A stretch of 64,000 nucleotides of DNA from assembly GCA_015680685.1 (NCBI GenBank), contig MNCI01008852.1, forward strand, positions 811,991 to 875,990, given 5' to 3'. The stretch comes from Gnetum montanum (Eukaryota; Streptophyta; Gnetopsida; Gnetales; Gnetaceae). The translations under genes and the position numbers were made by a program. The notes beneath the pieces are model-generated. The model worked only from the letters and a program-made list of their open reading frames with translations. It searched no databases and was not told the origin of the DNA. This document shows, in pieces, positions 42,830 through 54,557 of this stretch (position 1 is its first letter; the number at the start of each line of letters is the position of its first letter).

Positions 42830-45060
42830 AACTAGGGCTCCACTAGTAATAGTAATTTGAGCAGCAATGATCCACAAGAAGGTTGGTACATCCAGGTTTC
42901 CACCAAAGAAGAGATTAAGAGCAAGTTCTAGCATCACACCAAGCTTCTACACATCCAAATTCAAAAGTGCTAATGCCCAGCATCGGTTTGATGTAACTCG
43001 AACCCTGAGTATCATCTTTGAGTGCTCCTTATCTTTTCCTTTGGTTAGGCAAAAACAATTTGATGGAATATTTTAAAGTGTTGAGCTGGAGACATTTTAT
43101 TATAATGAATTTTTGAGTATCAAAAGTGTTAATAAGAGGGTTTTATTGCAATATTGTGATTTCCAATGCTATTGTTGGGGAATTCACATTCTTGATTGGG
43201 AGACTTATCATTAAGGTGTCTCCCCAAGTTGTGAATGCACTACTTTCGATTTCCAGTGTAGATGTTCTTTGAGTGACCATTGATACTATGAATGATATTT
43301 ATACAAACGGTATAATTCTCATGAGTCATGATGAGTATTGTGATGTCCTATTTGAAGAGATCATGCCTTCTGAGAAAGGCCATATTCATAGGAGTAGGAT
43401 GTTTCTTGATGCTTCCACTTTGTCCCTTATCATGTTATATAACATTATTGTAAAGGGGAAAAGCTATAGTTATCTACTACCATCCAAAGATTTTGTGCTC
43501 CAATGCCTCCTTAGAGGATAGCCACTAGATTTGAGACATACTCTCTATTGGGACATGCTAAGTTTGTATGCTAAGGAGAGAATTCTTGAGCACCCCTATC
43601 TCATTAGTTTATTGATTTGTTAGAGGGGTGTACTTATTCTTGAGATGTCTTTTCTTAAAGGCAAGAGGAGCCTTAGTGAGTATGCTAAGAAGAGGAGCCA
43701 CTCATATGTAGATGCAATAAGACAAAGCACTAGGTCGCATGTCATAATCCCATTATTATAACAAGACCCAAAAGGGTAGTTGTAATTGAGACCTAAAAGG
43801 GTGTATTGTAACAATGGATGTGTCTCTTAAGGTAACCTTTGGGGGTTTGACCTAAGGCATTTATACCCCAGGTTAGAGGTCATGCTAGAATGGAGTGGCA
43901 AAGTTAGTGTAGGAAAGTCATGGAAGCTAGGTGAAGCAGGATAGGAAGTGGATTGGCCATTCCTTCTAGCCAGGTTATAGGCCTAACCATGGTGGTAGTA
44001 TTGGATTGCCTCTAAGGAATAGATGTTGAAGGAAGAAAACCCCAAGGAACACTCTCAAAGCATGATCTGGATACACTATTCCATATCAATAAAGCATTCT
44101 TTTCTTTCTCTTTCTACACTTTCTCTGTTATTTTCTTTACACATAATGTCAAATGTTACATATATTTGATGTTTGGTATAATTTCTTCTTATTCATAATG
44201 TCTAATATAATTTATATTTGATGTTTTCCATGACATCTAAGGATGGGATGTCACAACACCTCCATCAAGAAAAAAAAGAAGAAAGTAGGATCATGTTCTA
44301 GGGCCTCTGCTTAGTTGAGTAGGTCCAAATCTATTGAAGCATAGATCAGATCCTCCTTGAAAAAGTTGGTTCAATTATTTGCTCATGCTATTGGGATGCT
44401 TGGGATGAATCACTCTTGCATGGTTAAAACAATGGATGTTGTTGGCATACCTCCTTCTCTAGATGGACATTAGTTTATGGAGGTCACAACTCATATTTTT
44501 GATAGTGAGAAGGATATTCTTGCATCATTGAGGCATTTTATAGTAGCTAGATCTTCCCATGCATATGACTCAGATGTGAAGTAATATTTTGAGTTTGATG
44601 TGCCATTGGCTCATGTCTAGAGGAAGCATCATGATCCCATGCAACCCTACCATCATGTTTCACCTTTGGATGATGCTCTAAGATCCTTTGAGTAGTAGGC
44701 TACGTAGTGTATCTCTGGGACCACATGAAAATGGGTACTTGCTGACATTACCTATTAGAGAAAGGAAGCTTCTTCACCTTCTTAGTAGGCTCCAGCTTAG
44801 CTTGGTACACTGGCTTCATCTTGGTTTCGAGTGAAGCTTTGTCCTCATAGGGCCCATGTGTAGCAGATAGAGTCTTTAGATGATGATGAGCAGTGTTTGA
44901 GTAGCCCAACACTAGCAATCATGATGATGAAGAGAAGACTTATCATCCATTTAGAGTAGTGACTAATTCAAAGTTTTTTGATGTGACTAAGGTTAGTTGT
45001 GAGGATCTTTGGGTTTTCTCTCTCTCCTCTTTGCTGATGTCCAAAAAGGGGGAGAAATTT
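42830..45060 (+). pseudogene. SIRE env-like / plant transposon-protein (PF20167-like) ORF, interrupted
   Basis: Starts near MIHKKVGTSRFPPKKRLRAS, then ANAQHRFDVTRT and ETFYYNEFLSIKSVNK. After a frame change comes SHDEYCDVLFEEIMPSEKGH, DASTLSLIMLYNIIVKGKSY, SKDFVLQCLLRG and RHTLYWDMLSLYAKERI, the order of conserved blocks in the PF20167 family. That family includes the env-like ORF that follows pol in SIRE elements. An LTR (43757-44255) interrupts the frame. Beyond it the C-terminal part reads TPPSRKKRRKVGS (basic, nuclear-signal-like) and an acidic, coiled region down to about 45060. Its function is unknown even in intact elements. No pol is found between gag and this frame. Confidence 0.65.
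43757..44255 (+). mobile_element. Solo LTR of the element A family, opposite orientation
   Basis: Its reverse complement shares with 3976-4481 the stretch around CCATGGTTAGGC, the TTGTAACAAT near the start and the final GGGATGTCACA. It starts TATAACA (decayed TG). It lies inside the env-like frame. No 5 bp duplication could be found (ATTAT left, ACACC right), so the ends are approximate. Confidence 0.65.
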
Positions 45061-45376
45061 GGAGATGTTCACATATGTGATTTTTGTGGATTTGCATATA
45101 TTTGGTTTTTTATATGATGTAGTCATTGTATGGATAGATGAGGATGGTTTATGATATAGACTAATGGTATTCATTTTGGTTATCTCTGTGTGGTTCACTT
45201 TTTGAAGACAAGTTTTACTTTGCATCGTATTATATTCATTTTTAAATTTTTCCCCTATGATTTAAATTAACTTGAACCTTAGAGCTTTTATCCTAGTCCC
45301 TGGCTATCATTGAAATTTATATGTCTTAATGTTTTAATATTATTTTTTAGTTTATTATCTTAAATTTTGGACATCA

Positions 45377-45392
45377 CCAAAAAGGGGGAGAT
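45377..45392 (+). other. Polypurine tract of element E
   Basis: CCAAAAAGGGGGAGAT lies directly before the LTR start TGTTGACC. An upstream near-copy (TGTCCAAAAAGGGGGAGA) lies at 45038-45055. This motif is typical of SIRE 3' ends. Confidence 0.85.
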
Positions 45393-46582
45393 TGTTGACC
45401 TTTTGGTATGTCAAAACTTAAGGAAAATGGAGAATTTAGGATGTTGTGGAGTTTGATGCTTTTACAGGGCATGAAGGAGAGCTCAAGAAATGACATCTTA
45501 AAAGATTTGTCAAAATGAAGATAATAAGGTCTTTCCAAACATGAATGAAGACTCAAGAAATGAAAGAGTCTTCATAATGGGGACAACAAGTACTTACGGA
45601 GAGTAAGAAAAAGATGAAGACTATAATAAAATGAAGAAGTTTCTAAGATTGGGGATAAGCCAAATCAACAAAACAAAGCCTTAGAAAGAAAAGACCAAAA
45701 ATTGAGAAAGATGTCTCCCAGAAGTAGAAGACATCTTGACCAAAGTGCAGAAGAAATCTTCTAGAAATAGCAGACATCTCATATCTGGAGAAGATGTCTC
45801 TATAAAAATAGCTTCTTAGAGATGTCTCCTTTGCTAAAGAGACATCTCTCCTAAATTGAAATTTGTTGTAGTGAGATGTTCTAATCTCAAAGAAGATGTC
45901 TCTCCTAGTTGTTAGATAGTCGTTGCATAAATTTTGAGGTGATTTTAGAAATTTCAAGGCTATAAAAGACTTCATTATCTTGGGCATTGTGAAAATTTTG
46001 TGTGCAAGCCAATGTCAACATTAAGTAATTGTTGTGTAAATATTTTTATTATATTTGTGTATGTCATTATAGTATCTTTTGTATTGTTGTAGGGATCAAT
46101 TATGTTGTACCTTAAAGTACAAGGACTAGTAAATCAGTTTTATCCTTGTAATTTTTGTTTTTCTTTTGTTGCCCTATTGGGGATTAATATACTTCTTATG
46201 AGAAGGCATCATCCTTGAGCTTATTGAGATCTTGCGAGATTGAGTGTTGGTGAAATGACACAACACTTCATAGCAAAGCTCAAGTTGTAAAGGTTGTGAG
46301 ATCTTGGAAACCATATTCTAAGCTTTTTAGGACCTTGCGGGGTTAAGTGGATTCACGGCAATGAATCACTTTGGAGCAAAGCTTAGAGATTGTACAGGGT
46401 GTGGTATCTTTCAAACCATATTTTTAGAGAAACAAAGTTCAAAGGTATCTAAGTGATCTACCCTTTGAGTGTGGAGTACCCAAGTTGGGAAACCATGTAA
46501 CTATGGATGTGGTTTTTATGGTAATTAATTTTTTATTTGGGAAGCTTATTCATCCTTCCCCTTCCAAGTTCAATGATCCTTA
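45393..46582 (+). mobile_element. 3' LTR of SIRE-like element E
   Basis: 1190 bp starting TGTTGACCTTTTGGTATGTC and ending AATGATCCTTA. It is related to the minus-strand LTRs at 49330-51300 and 54558-55731. It contains about eight AGATGTCT or AGACATCT motifs (45690-45900), a TATA box (45960) and an R-U5 with tandem TTGCGAGATT/TTGCGGGGTT text. Confidence 0.82.
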
Positions 46583-46589
46583 CACTACA

Positions 46590-47830
46590 TCATCTAAGTC
46601 AAAGTACTCATCATCATCTCCTTACTACATTTATGCCAACAACTATGATTAGTCTACTTTTTCTTGACATTCATCATAATCTACTTAATATCCTACTATA
46701 TCTCATTTAGAATCTCATAATACTAGTCCATACACTATACCCCATGCATCTTTTTTCTTTTCATCTCATGTGAAGATTTTGACTTGTAGTCAACAAACCA
46801 ATGAGTTTTTCTTAGCTAAATAGAAGAAGAAGATAACTAATTTCGTAAAGTAGCCTTCTAAGATAATAAAGAAAGTCACTTTTTAGCATTAGGTGGAAGC
46901 TACATTTTTAAGTGGCCTCCCATCTTCTTTAAATCCTATTTAGCCTACCAGTAGCATCTACTTCGCAACCATTTCAAACTACAAATAGTAAGATTCTACA
47001 ACAACGAGCCTTAATTGTCCACTTCAAAGGCACAAATATGTCCTTATATGACATTGTGGGAACTTCTAAAGAACATCAAGTTACATTATATAATATTCTA
47101 AATAAGATCATGGTTCCAAGTGGCATCCTTGCTTAGATGGATGCTATATCCTCCTTTCTTCAAGTCCTCCACTATGGATCAAATATTCTGAACTTCCATG
47201 GTAAGAATATCAAGATAGGCTTAAAGATAAGGGATATTTGTCAGCTCCCATTTTATATTATCATCAAAGTGTCTCTAGAATATACAATTCCTTTGATACA
47301 TGTTGATTATAGCATTGGATTGAATGTGATCACATGAGTTGTTATCAAGCATCTCATCTTCTAGAATCATGTAGTGTTTAATGAAAATTGTACTAATCTC
47401 ATTTCCTTTAATGGTATGCGAGTAGAGATTTAAGGTTCCATTAGGATATTTTTTGTGATAGGCAATGTTGTGTAGTTTGACATCATTTTTATGCTAATAT
47501 ATGAGTGTGGTATTACTGGCATATTAGGATGTTCTTGGATCACTTAACATACAACCATTTCTTCTCCTATACATCAAGAGATTCACATACTTGTTTGCAA
47601 TCATGCTATTATAATCTTTGTGGATAAGAAAATTTCTAGTGTTCATCATCTAGATAGAGAGGCATGTTCTTATTAGCGTAGGGGAAAACTAGCTAAAATT
47701 CAACTTGAACCTGTAAGAAAACCTATAGTTCCTTATTCCTCCAAAAACATTGATTTTATCTCTAATTATATAGACTTAAGAAATGAATCTATTCTTGATT
47801 AGAATTATGCTTTAGTGAATTAAAAATATC
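46590..47830 (+). pseudogene. gag-pro: gag tail and protease of Tat-like element F
   Basis: Low-complexity Ser/Tyr-rich text (SKYSSSSPYYIYANN) is followed by KKKITNFVK, then LQQRALIVHFKGTNMSLYDI and QVTLYNILNKIMVPSGILA. The retropepsin is PFYIIIKVSLEYTIPLIHVD, then YSIGLNVIT, and later CGITGILGCSWIT, which match the active-site strand and the ILG motif of Gypsy proteases. The active-site Gly is changed (HVDYS). Many C-to-T stops. The N-terminal gag would lie to the left of element E and is not seen. RT and integrase of the same element follow at 61369. Confidence 0.65.
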
Positions 47831-48371
47831 TTCACTTATGAAGAAGGATTTCCCTCATCCTTCTTACTCTATAAGTTGAAAGTTTATTGTTAACGCTATA
47901 ACCTTAGATCCTTAGTCTTCAATAGCTCCTAGTTTTGTTTACCATCTTTTATTTTTCATTAGGTGGTGGACATCTACTAGTGTATGTTACAATTTTCCTT
48001 TTGTTTATTTTCTACTATTTGCTATCATTAGGCGATGGTGTTTAGTGAATTTTCTTTGAATTTTTTCTTTAATTATTTGTTGTTAATGGGAAAATGTTAA
48101 ATTAATAAACGATTGTTGCTTTTGATGTATCAGGTCAATTTATTATGGCTATTATTAGGAAGGAAAAAACTAAGTTGAAATTGATGTGAACATCAAACTT
48201 TTATTTCTCTTGAAATTCTTACAAAATTTTGACACATACCGTAACTTTTGATGTGGTGTCAAACCTAACATCAAATAGATTTGATGTTTTCTACAATGTT
48301 TTTGTATGAGAAATAAATAACATAGAGAAAAAAAACAAAAGAAATCTTTTCCAAAATTTTGCATAGCAACC
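47831..48371. other. Gap between protease of F and the antisense gene
   Basis: No coding remnant. It should contain the splice donor of the pol intron of F, but no single GT stands out. TTTGATGT/ACATCAAA motifs recur at 48185-48290. Confidence 0.4.
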
Positions 48372-49315
48372 TTATTCTTTGATTATTTTTTCCTCATCAT
48401 CAATTTGCATTAATGTGGGCTCTTTTGTTGCCAATCTTTGGCTACTCTTTCCAAGGTCTATAAACAAATAAGATTAAGAAAGTTAATTTTATTTTATTTT
48501 ATCTTTTAGATGAAATAAAATAAAATGAATACTTGAAAGTGTTAGTGCTTACCTTGAGTTTGTTCATAGATCTCTAAGATTGACTGTTCTATCTCCTCCA
48601 AGCTCAAGTTAGTTGTGTCTAACTTATGAAAAACTGAACATGGGATCTTTGATAAAACAACTGCCCATTCTTCTTCATAAGATTTTAACTCTTTTAGGGA
48701 TGTATCATCATCTTTCCCTTTTACTATTGGCTCTTCCTTAGGATCCATTTACTATTCTACTAATGTGGTGACCACCACACTTTGTGCAAAATCATTGAAT
48801 AATTCTCTTAACTTAGTCTATTTAATGAACAAACTTCTTATTTCTCTATCTACATAGAGATTCTTATTCTCTTTGAGTAACTTGTGGTACTTTATTTTGT
48901 GCCACATTTTATTTTTTATTACTTCCTTCCCCAACTTTCTTAGGCTACAATTGAGTTCCTTAAGCTTGTCATGGATCAAGTCATGAACAAAGTTGACTAT
49001 TTCCTCTACGTCAATGCTCTTTGGAAATCTATTGCTTTGTTTCTATTCATCTAGTATGCATGGGAAGAAGGGTTATGCATTACCATATTATTTCTAGGAA
49101 TTTCTACTTCTAGCAACTTCACCTATTTAGACAAAATCTTTATTTTTCTATATCTCTCTTCTTTATTCTTCCATCCTTGCTCCAACGAGCCTAAGAGTAT
49201 GGTATTAGTGTTAGTATGTTTAACGGCCAACACTCCCATATCCCTCGCATAATTGATAGTAGCACTTATTTTATCAGTAGAAATATTCTTCATTGTCACA
49301 TCTATGCTTGTTATG
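48372..49315 (-). pseudogene. 3' exons of a spliced gene antisense to element F
   Basis: The last exon, 48457-48372, reads DLGKSSQRLATKEPTLMQID and ends EEKIIKE, stop. It is joined to 49315-48553 through an intron with donor GTAAGC and acceptor TTTGTTTATAG; the split codon keeps the frame. The larger exon holds NYARDMGVLAVKHTN, SLEQGWKNKEERYRKIKI, VNFVHDLIHDKLKELN, KELKSYEEEWAVVLSKIP and LEEIEQSILEIYEQTQ, a chain of likely coiled coils, with one frameshift near 49045 and a few stops. The rest of the gene lies at 57278-60058; a SIRE array was inserted between. The end of the gene faces the protease of F. Confidence 0.68.
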
Positions 49316-50140
49316 GGATCATAGAAGGTTAAAGACCATGAACTTAGAAAGGGGGTTGAATAATTTCACCAATTCAAAAAACCAAGATAACCAAAACTAT
49401 ACATAGTTTTTATGTGGTTTTCCAACTTGGGTACTTTCACACTCAGAGTGTAGAATCCTTGAAAACCTCTGGACTATAATCTTTACAATGTTTGAGCTCT
49501 ATTCAGAGTGTTTTCTCACTAGACAAACACTCATCCCTGCATGGTCCCAATAAGCTCAAAATGTGGTTTCAAGGATTCTACAATCTTTACAAAGATGTAA
49601 GCTTCGCTTAGAGTGTTTTCTCACTAGAAACACAATCAACCCCACAAGGTCCCAACAAGCTTACAAGATATCTTCTTGCAAGAAGTACATCAATCCTGTA
49701 GGGTAAGAAAGGAAAGAAAGAAATCAAGGAGAGAGTGTAACTACACTTTACAAATTCCTTATGTTTTATCTCACACAAAATAAAATTAAATGGACTATAC
49801 AAGATTTTTACAATGATGGTTCAATTTGTGTAAATAGTTCTTATACTTCTACAAGAAATCCATTCTATTTTAAAGTTTTTCTCCTTTCCAAATGGGCCCC
49901 AGAATTATTGTAACATTTAGAAAATGACTAGTTGGGATGTCCCATCTAAGCTTGGGAAATCTATCTAAAAACTATCCTCATGTAGGTGGAACATCCCACT
50001 AAAAATTATGACATCTCACTTGGAAAATCCCAGCTGGGATATCCCAACAGTAATTTGGACATCTGGCTTGAAATTGAGCTTTCACATTTGGGACTTTTCT
50101 TTGACTTTTAGAACATCTCTGTAGATTCCAAAACACCTTT

Positions 50141-51003
50141 TGATGAGACGCGACATGCATAGCGCCGCGATATCGCGTACACGATATCGTGGTCCACTGC
50201 CATATCTATAAATAAGAGGAAGCACTCCCTTCATTTCCCAATCCTGGCTAGAAGTAGCGAAGCTCTGGGAGTTTGAACACTCCAGAGTTAGATTAATTTC
50301 CCATGTGCCCGCAATAGGAGTCCTAGAGTGAACGACTCTTTATTCGAGCAACTTTGTAACCTGAACACAAGTTGTGTACGGCAATAAAGACGAACTTGAT
50401 TGGATAANNNNNNNNNNNNNNNNNNNNNNNNNNNNNNNNNNNNNNNNNNNNNNNNNNNNNNNNNNNNNNNNNNNNNNNNNNNNNNNNNNNNNNNNNNNNN
50501 NNNNNNNNNNNNNNNNNNNNNNNNNNNNNNNNNNNNNNNNNNNNNNNNNNNNNNNNNNNNNNNNNNNNNNNNNNNNNNNNNNNNNNNNNNNNNNNNNNNN
50601 NNNNNNNNNNNNNNNNNNNNNNNNNNNNNNNNNNNNNNNNNNNNNNNNNNNNNNNNNNNNNNNNNNNNNNNNNNNNNNNNNNNNNNNNNNNNNNNNNNNN
50701 NNNNNNNNNNNNNNNNNNNNNNNNNNNNNNNNNNNNNNNNNNNNNNNNNNNNNNNNNNNNNNNNNNNNNNNNNNNNNNNNNNNNNNNNNNNNNNNNNNNN
50801 NNNNNNNNNNCAAAAAAATCATATACCTCAGACTTGCTTAACCATACACCGTGACACATACAAGCAAGCCTGGGAAGACAACAAACGATTAACCCCAAGT
50901 GTTTCTTGTGGCGTTAAGGCATTTAGTCTGCGGAGTTCGACCGGATCGCGTGTGCACGCTTGTATTCGTATGGTTGAATGTAGGGGTACCTCGCCACTCA
51001 TTA
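50141..51003 (+). mobile_element. Solo LTR of the element B family
   Basis: Starts TGATGAGACGCGACATGC and ends CGCCACTCATTA. Flanks CCTTT (50136-50140) and CCTTC (51004-51008) are a target duplication with one change. It has two GATATC palindromes (50167-50190), then CTATAAATAAGAGG. 403 unknown bases lie inside. Confidence 0.88.
50408..50810. other. Assembly gap (403 N)
   Basis: Within the solo LTR of the B family. The same region of the LTR at 30632-31472 is complete. Confidence 0.99.
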
Positions 51004-51300
51004 CCTTCTTTTGGCTTGTAGACTTCATTTTCTAATTGAGACTTTGTGTCGTCTCAAATTGGCATCCTAACACTTTTTCTATCATCCTAGCTCTTGTTTT
51101 GTAATCCCATCTATTGTCTTGTCATTTCAGCTCTCATTTTGACAACTTAGCTTTTTTTTTTGTCATCCAAGATCTTGTTTCATCATGATGAAGCTCTTAT
51201 TTTAATCTTGTCATCTTGTTATTTCTTAACCTTGTAAGATCACAAGCACATTTTCCACATTCTCCAATTTCTAAGGTTTTGATATACCAAAAGGTCAACA

Positions 51301-53380
51301 ATCTTCCTCTTTTTGGTAATGTCCATAACTTTAGAAAATGGATTAGCATAATATCATAACATTATATCATAAATAATAAAACCTCAAACATTTTTGTGTG
51401 TGTGTGTGTGCACGCGTGTATGCTAAGGATGAAAGGAATAGATGGTTGTTAATAAGAATACATTCTTCAACATTGGTTACAAGCTTGATTAAGAATAATT
51501 TTCATTCAAAGCTACCCTTCATCTATTCACACATCAAGTCAAAGTTAGATAACAAATGAAGAAAAAAATAATTAAAGTGTTTTAGCTATTATCAAAGATA
51601 TTTCCATGAATAACCAAGGCTAAGCTCCAAGCACTAAAAAACAAGTATCCTATCTTTGAATCATAACCAAATAGCATGTCGTTAGTTTCTTGATGTTTTA
51701 AACTTTTCTTCCTTAGACCTGTAAAGTCTTAAGAAAGAAGGATAAATTTTTTCATTTTTATAGTTTTTCCACACCAGAAGGTCAAAAATCTCCCTCTTTT
51801 TGGTGATGTTTCAAACATTAACAATGGGTTAGCATGAAAGAAAATATATTTCTCATGATGAAGATAACATGAATGATAGCTCGAAACCATAACATTAAGA
51901 ACATATTACCAAAGAAAACATCAATAACACATCAAGAACTTAATACCAAAACACTCTCCCCCTTTTTGGACATTAGCAAAAAGGTAATGAAAATTAATTT
52001 TGTATGATAAGAAGAGAGTAAATACACATCCATTATAGAAATACAAGGAACAACTATGCAATTTGTTCAAAGAAAAATCTCTTGTATAAAAGGATCAAAA
52101 ATAATAAAAATAAAAATATAACTTATCATGAATAAAACCTCAAAGGATTAAGCATGTTTTTGCTAAGATGCTCAAAAAGCATATGTCATGTCAACTCAAA
52201 ATTCTAGCACCTAGGATTATGTCTAAAGATAACATATTCATGAAAGACTTACCCAAAATAATCTTGCACTTTAACACAATTAGATTGGATTTGTAAAGCT
52301 CTTCTTTTGTATTTTTCTATGGGTGATAGAGTGGGAAGTCTTGCTACTTAAATATCTATGACTATCATTTGGTGAGAGTATTATAAGACTCCCCCTACAT
52401 AAGTGTTCCAACAGATGATGGCTATAGAAAAGGGATAGGCTCCCCCTACGCATATGCTTGATTTCCTCTTAGCTTCTTTGAATACAATACATCTATTGTA
52501 GAGAGAATAGGGTCATCTTAATCCTTGAAGAGATGTATTCTTGATTTTTCAAAATATTAGATAGAAATAGCCATTACTTTGTTCATCTATAATTCATAGT
52601 GATAAATCTACATTGCAATGCTAAGATCAAGTGTGGAGACATCTGAAAACCAAAGTCTCCCATTAGTAGTATCCCTTAATAATAGATAAGAATTTAAAGA
52701 TCAATCATTGAATTGCATTTTATCTAAGTTATAGCAATAAACTTCAATAATTTTTAACAAGGAACACTTTTGAAAAATATGAGTACTAGTGATAAAGCAT
52801 CCTTGGTTAACAATACTATTACCTTTTTAAAAAGTCCATGAATTACAATCAAGAACCCAAACACTTGATTTTACCATAATCTATTTAAAACCATTTGGAC
52901 CAAAAGGAGGCAACTATAACATGTTCTTGATCTATAGCTCAAAGGATAGTATAGAACAAAACATTATATAAGTCGGATCACAAAACATATATGTTTTAGT
53001 TGAAAAGAGATGGTCTTAACTTACTAGATCTTACCTTGTTTGTTTCTGATTCTTAACTCTTCATCTGTAACTTAATATCCTATTAGACCAATTAAAGATT
53101 TCTATGGATAAATAAATATTTTCAATAGCATTTATTCGACAATTTTCTACCCACTAGTATTTGTGAAAATAAACCAAATAAAAACCAAGCTTAGTACCTC
53201 AAGGAATAAAAATTTATAAACCAACTTATAGTTACTTATCTTACTTTCTCATAGGAGGAGGCTTGCTTAAGTGGATTTATAGTAACATTTTCTTTTCAGA
53301 GTCCCTCTATCATCATTAGATGTCTTTTTCTTTGCTAATAGTTGTTCCTTAATGTTGTTTGCACTTGCTTCTACTTCTTC
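51301..53380 (-). other. 3' non-coding part of element D
   Basis: Lies between gag and the 3' LTR. No RT, integrase or env-like frame is seen. Polypurine-tract-like copies on the minus strand are at 51301-51318 (next to the LTR), 51776-51804 (followed by a decayed LTR start, TTTTTGACCTTCTGG) and 51953-51971. A TG run is at 51393-51410. The stretch 51300-52600 is repeated at 55735-57004. Confidence 0.7.
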
Positions 53381-53389
53381 TCTTTTTAT

Positions 53390-54500
53390 CTTGACTCTCC
53401 ATATCTTTTAACTTGTAAGGCACCCTTAGTAGGAATCTTTTGATAAGACCAAGAAGTCATATTATAATGTTTCATTTTTAATAAATACCATGATTGTTGA
53501 TGCCCAAATTTTCCATAATAATAACACATAGTATTTCTCATTTGGGTTTTGTGTTCAAACCTAGTTGTATGTCTCCAATTCAGTAAAGTTCTTGTAGATG
53601 TTTCATAATGGGAATTATTTCTTAGTCCCTTTTCCTTCTTTGGATCTCCTCGTTGTCCCAGTTTGATTTGTAGAGTCTCCTTCTCTTTTGTTAACCTATT
53701 ATTGATGAGATTAAAATCTACAAGATCTTTATTATCCTACTCATTGGTAAGGATTAGCTTTTGCACTTGAGCCCTTAGTTTTGAGTTTTCATTTTTAAGA
53801 TTTAAGCACTTCATATTAAGTTGAGCTTTCTCTAGTTCTTTACTATTCAAGACCTTTTTAATTTTGATACATAAATTTTGAAAGGAAATTATCTAATTGT
53901 AAAGCATATCATACCTTTCTTCCATTGTACCTTCTGGTTCTTGAGATTCTTATATGGGGTTTTCATGTGTAAGAGGCATGCAAATAAGATGGGGATGTGT
54001 AGTGTCATCTACTTCATTCTAGCAATAATCCTCATCCCATCTTGTGTAAAGATTCTTAGCCTTCTTATGTTCTCTAGATTCATCATCAGAAATTGGATCA
54101 TTAATGAGTTCTTGATTAGTCAAGAATATACATGAAAGATGTGAATCTTTGGATGTATTTCTAGTTTCCATCCCAACTTGTATACATGATATTCACTCTC
54201 CTTTCTTCACTAAATTCCTTGTCGAATTGTAAGCACTAAGGCATTTAGAGCCCTTATGACCTATTATACAACATATCCAACATTCCATATAAGAGATATC
54301 AAAATTGGAAATTTTAAATTACTTAACTCTTTTCTTACCTTTGCTATCTAATATGCTACTGATGAGTTGAGTGCATTCATCCAAGATGAATATTCATAAT
54401 ACAAACCTTATGTACTTAAATAATCCTTCCATTTGAGTCCTTCAAAACATAAAGTTGACTTCATTGAACATTGGTGGCTTGGTGTATGATCCTACTTCCA
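53390..54500 (-). pseudogene. gag: SIRE-type gag of element D, C-terminal part
   Basis: Minus strand frame with LNMKCLNLKNENSKLRAQVQ and NNRLTKEKETLQIKLGQRG, the coiled region of SIRE gag, followed by a ruined knuckle at 53485-53526. Its pattern is CYYYGKFGHQQSWY: the His and first Cys remain and two Cys are Tyr, each a G-to-A change. The tail is TSWSYQKIPTKGALQVKRYG. Compare element E, where the second knuckle is intact (3675-3716). The N-terminal part is mostly gone. No pol follows. Confidence 0.7.
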
Positions 54501-54540
54501 TCATTCACTCCTGAGTTATTATGCTAAAAATCAGGAGTAT

Positions 54541-54555
54541 TGGGCTCTAATACCA
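54541..54555 (-). other. Primer binding site of element D, tRNA-iMet type
   Basis: Minus strand TGGTATTAGAGCCCA, two bases after the LTR end. It matches TGGTATCAGAGCCC with one transition. Confidence 0.88.
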
Positions 54556-54557
54556 CT

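Larger units (their letters stand above)
49330..51300 (-). mobile_element. 3' LTR of SIRE-like element D, split by a solo LTR
   Basis: On the minus strand it starts TGTTGACCTTTTGG at 51300 and ends at about 49330, next to the antisense gene of F. Without the inserted LTR (50141-51003 plus target repeat) it is about 1.1 kb. It carries GGGATGTCCCA/TGGGACATCCC motifs at 49935-50035. Confidence 0.75.

Noticed and set aside
43757-44255. Complete insertion with target duplication for the solo LTR in the env-like gene
   Set aside because: ATTAT and ACACC flanks do not match; the boundaries remain approximate.
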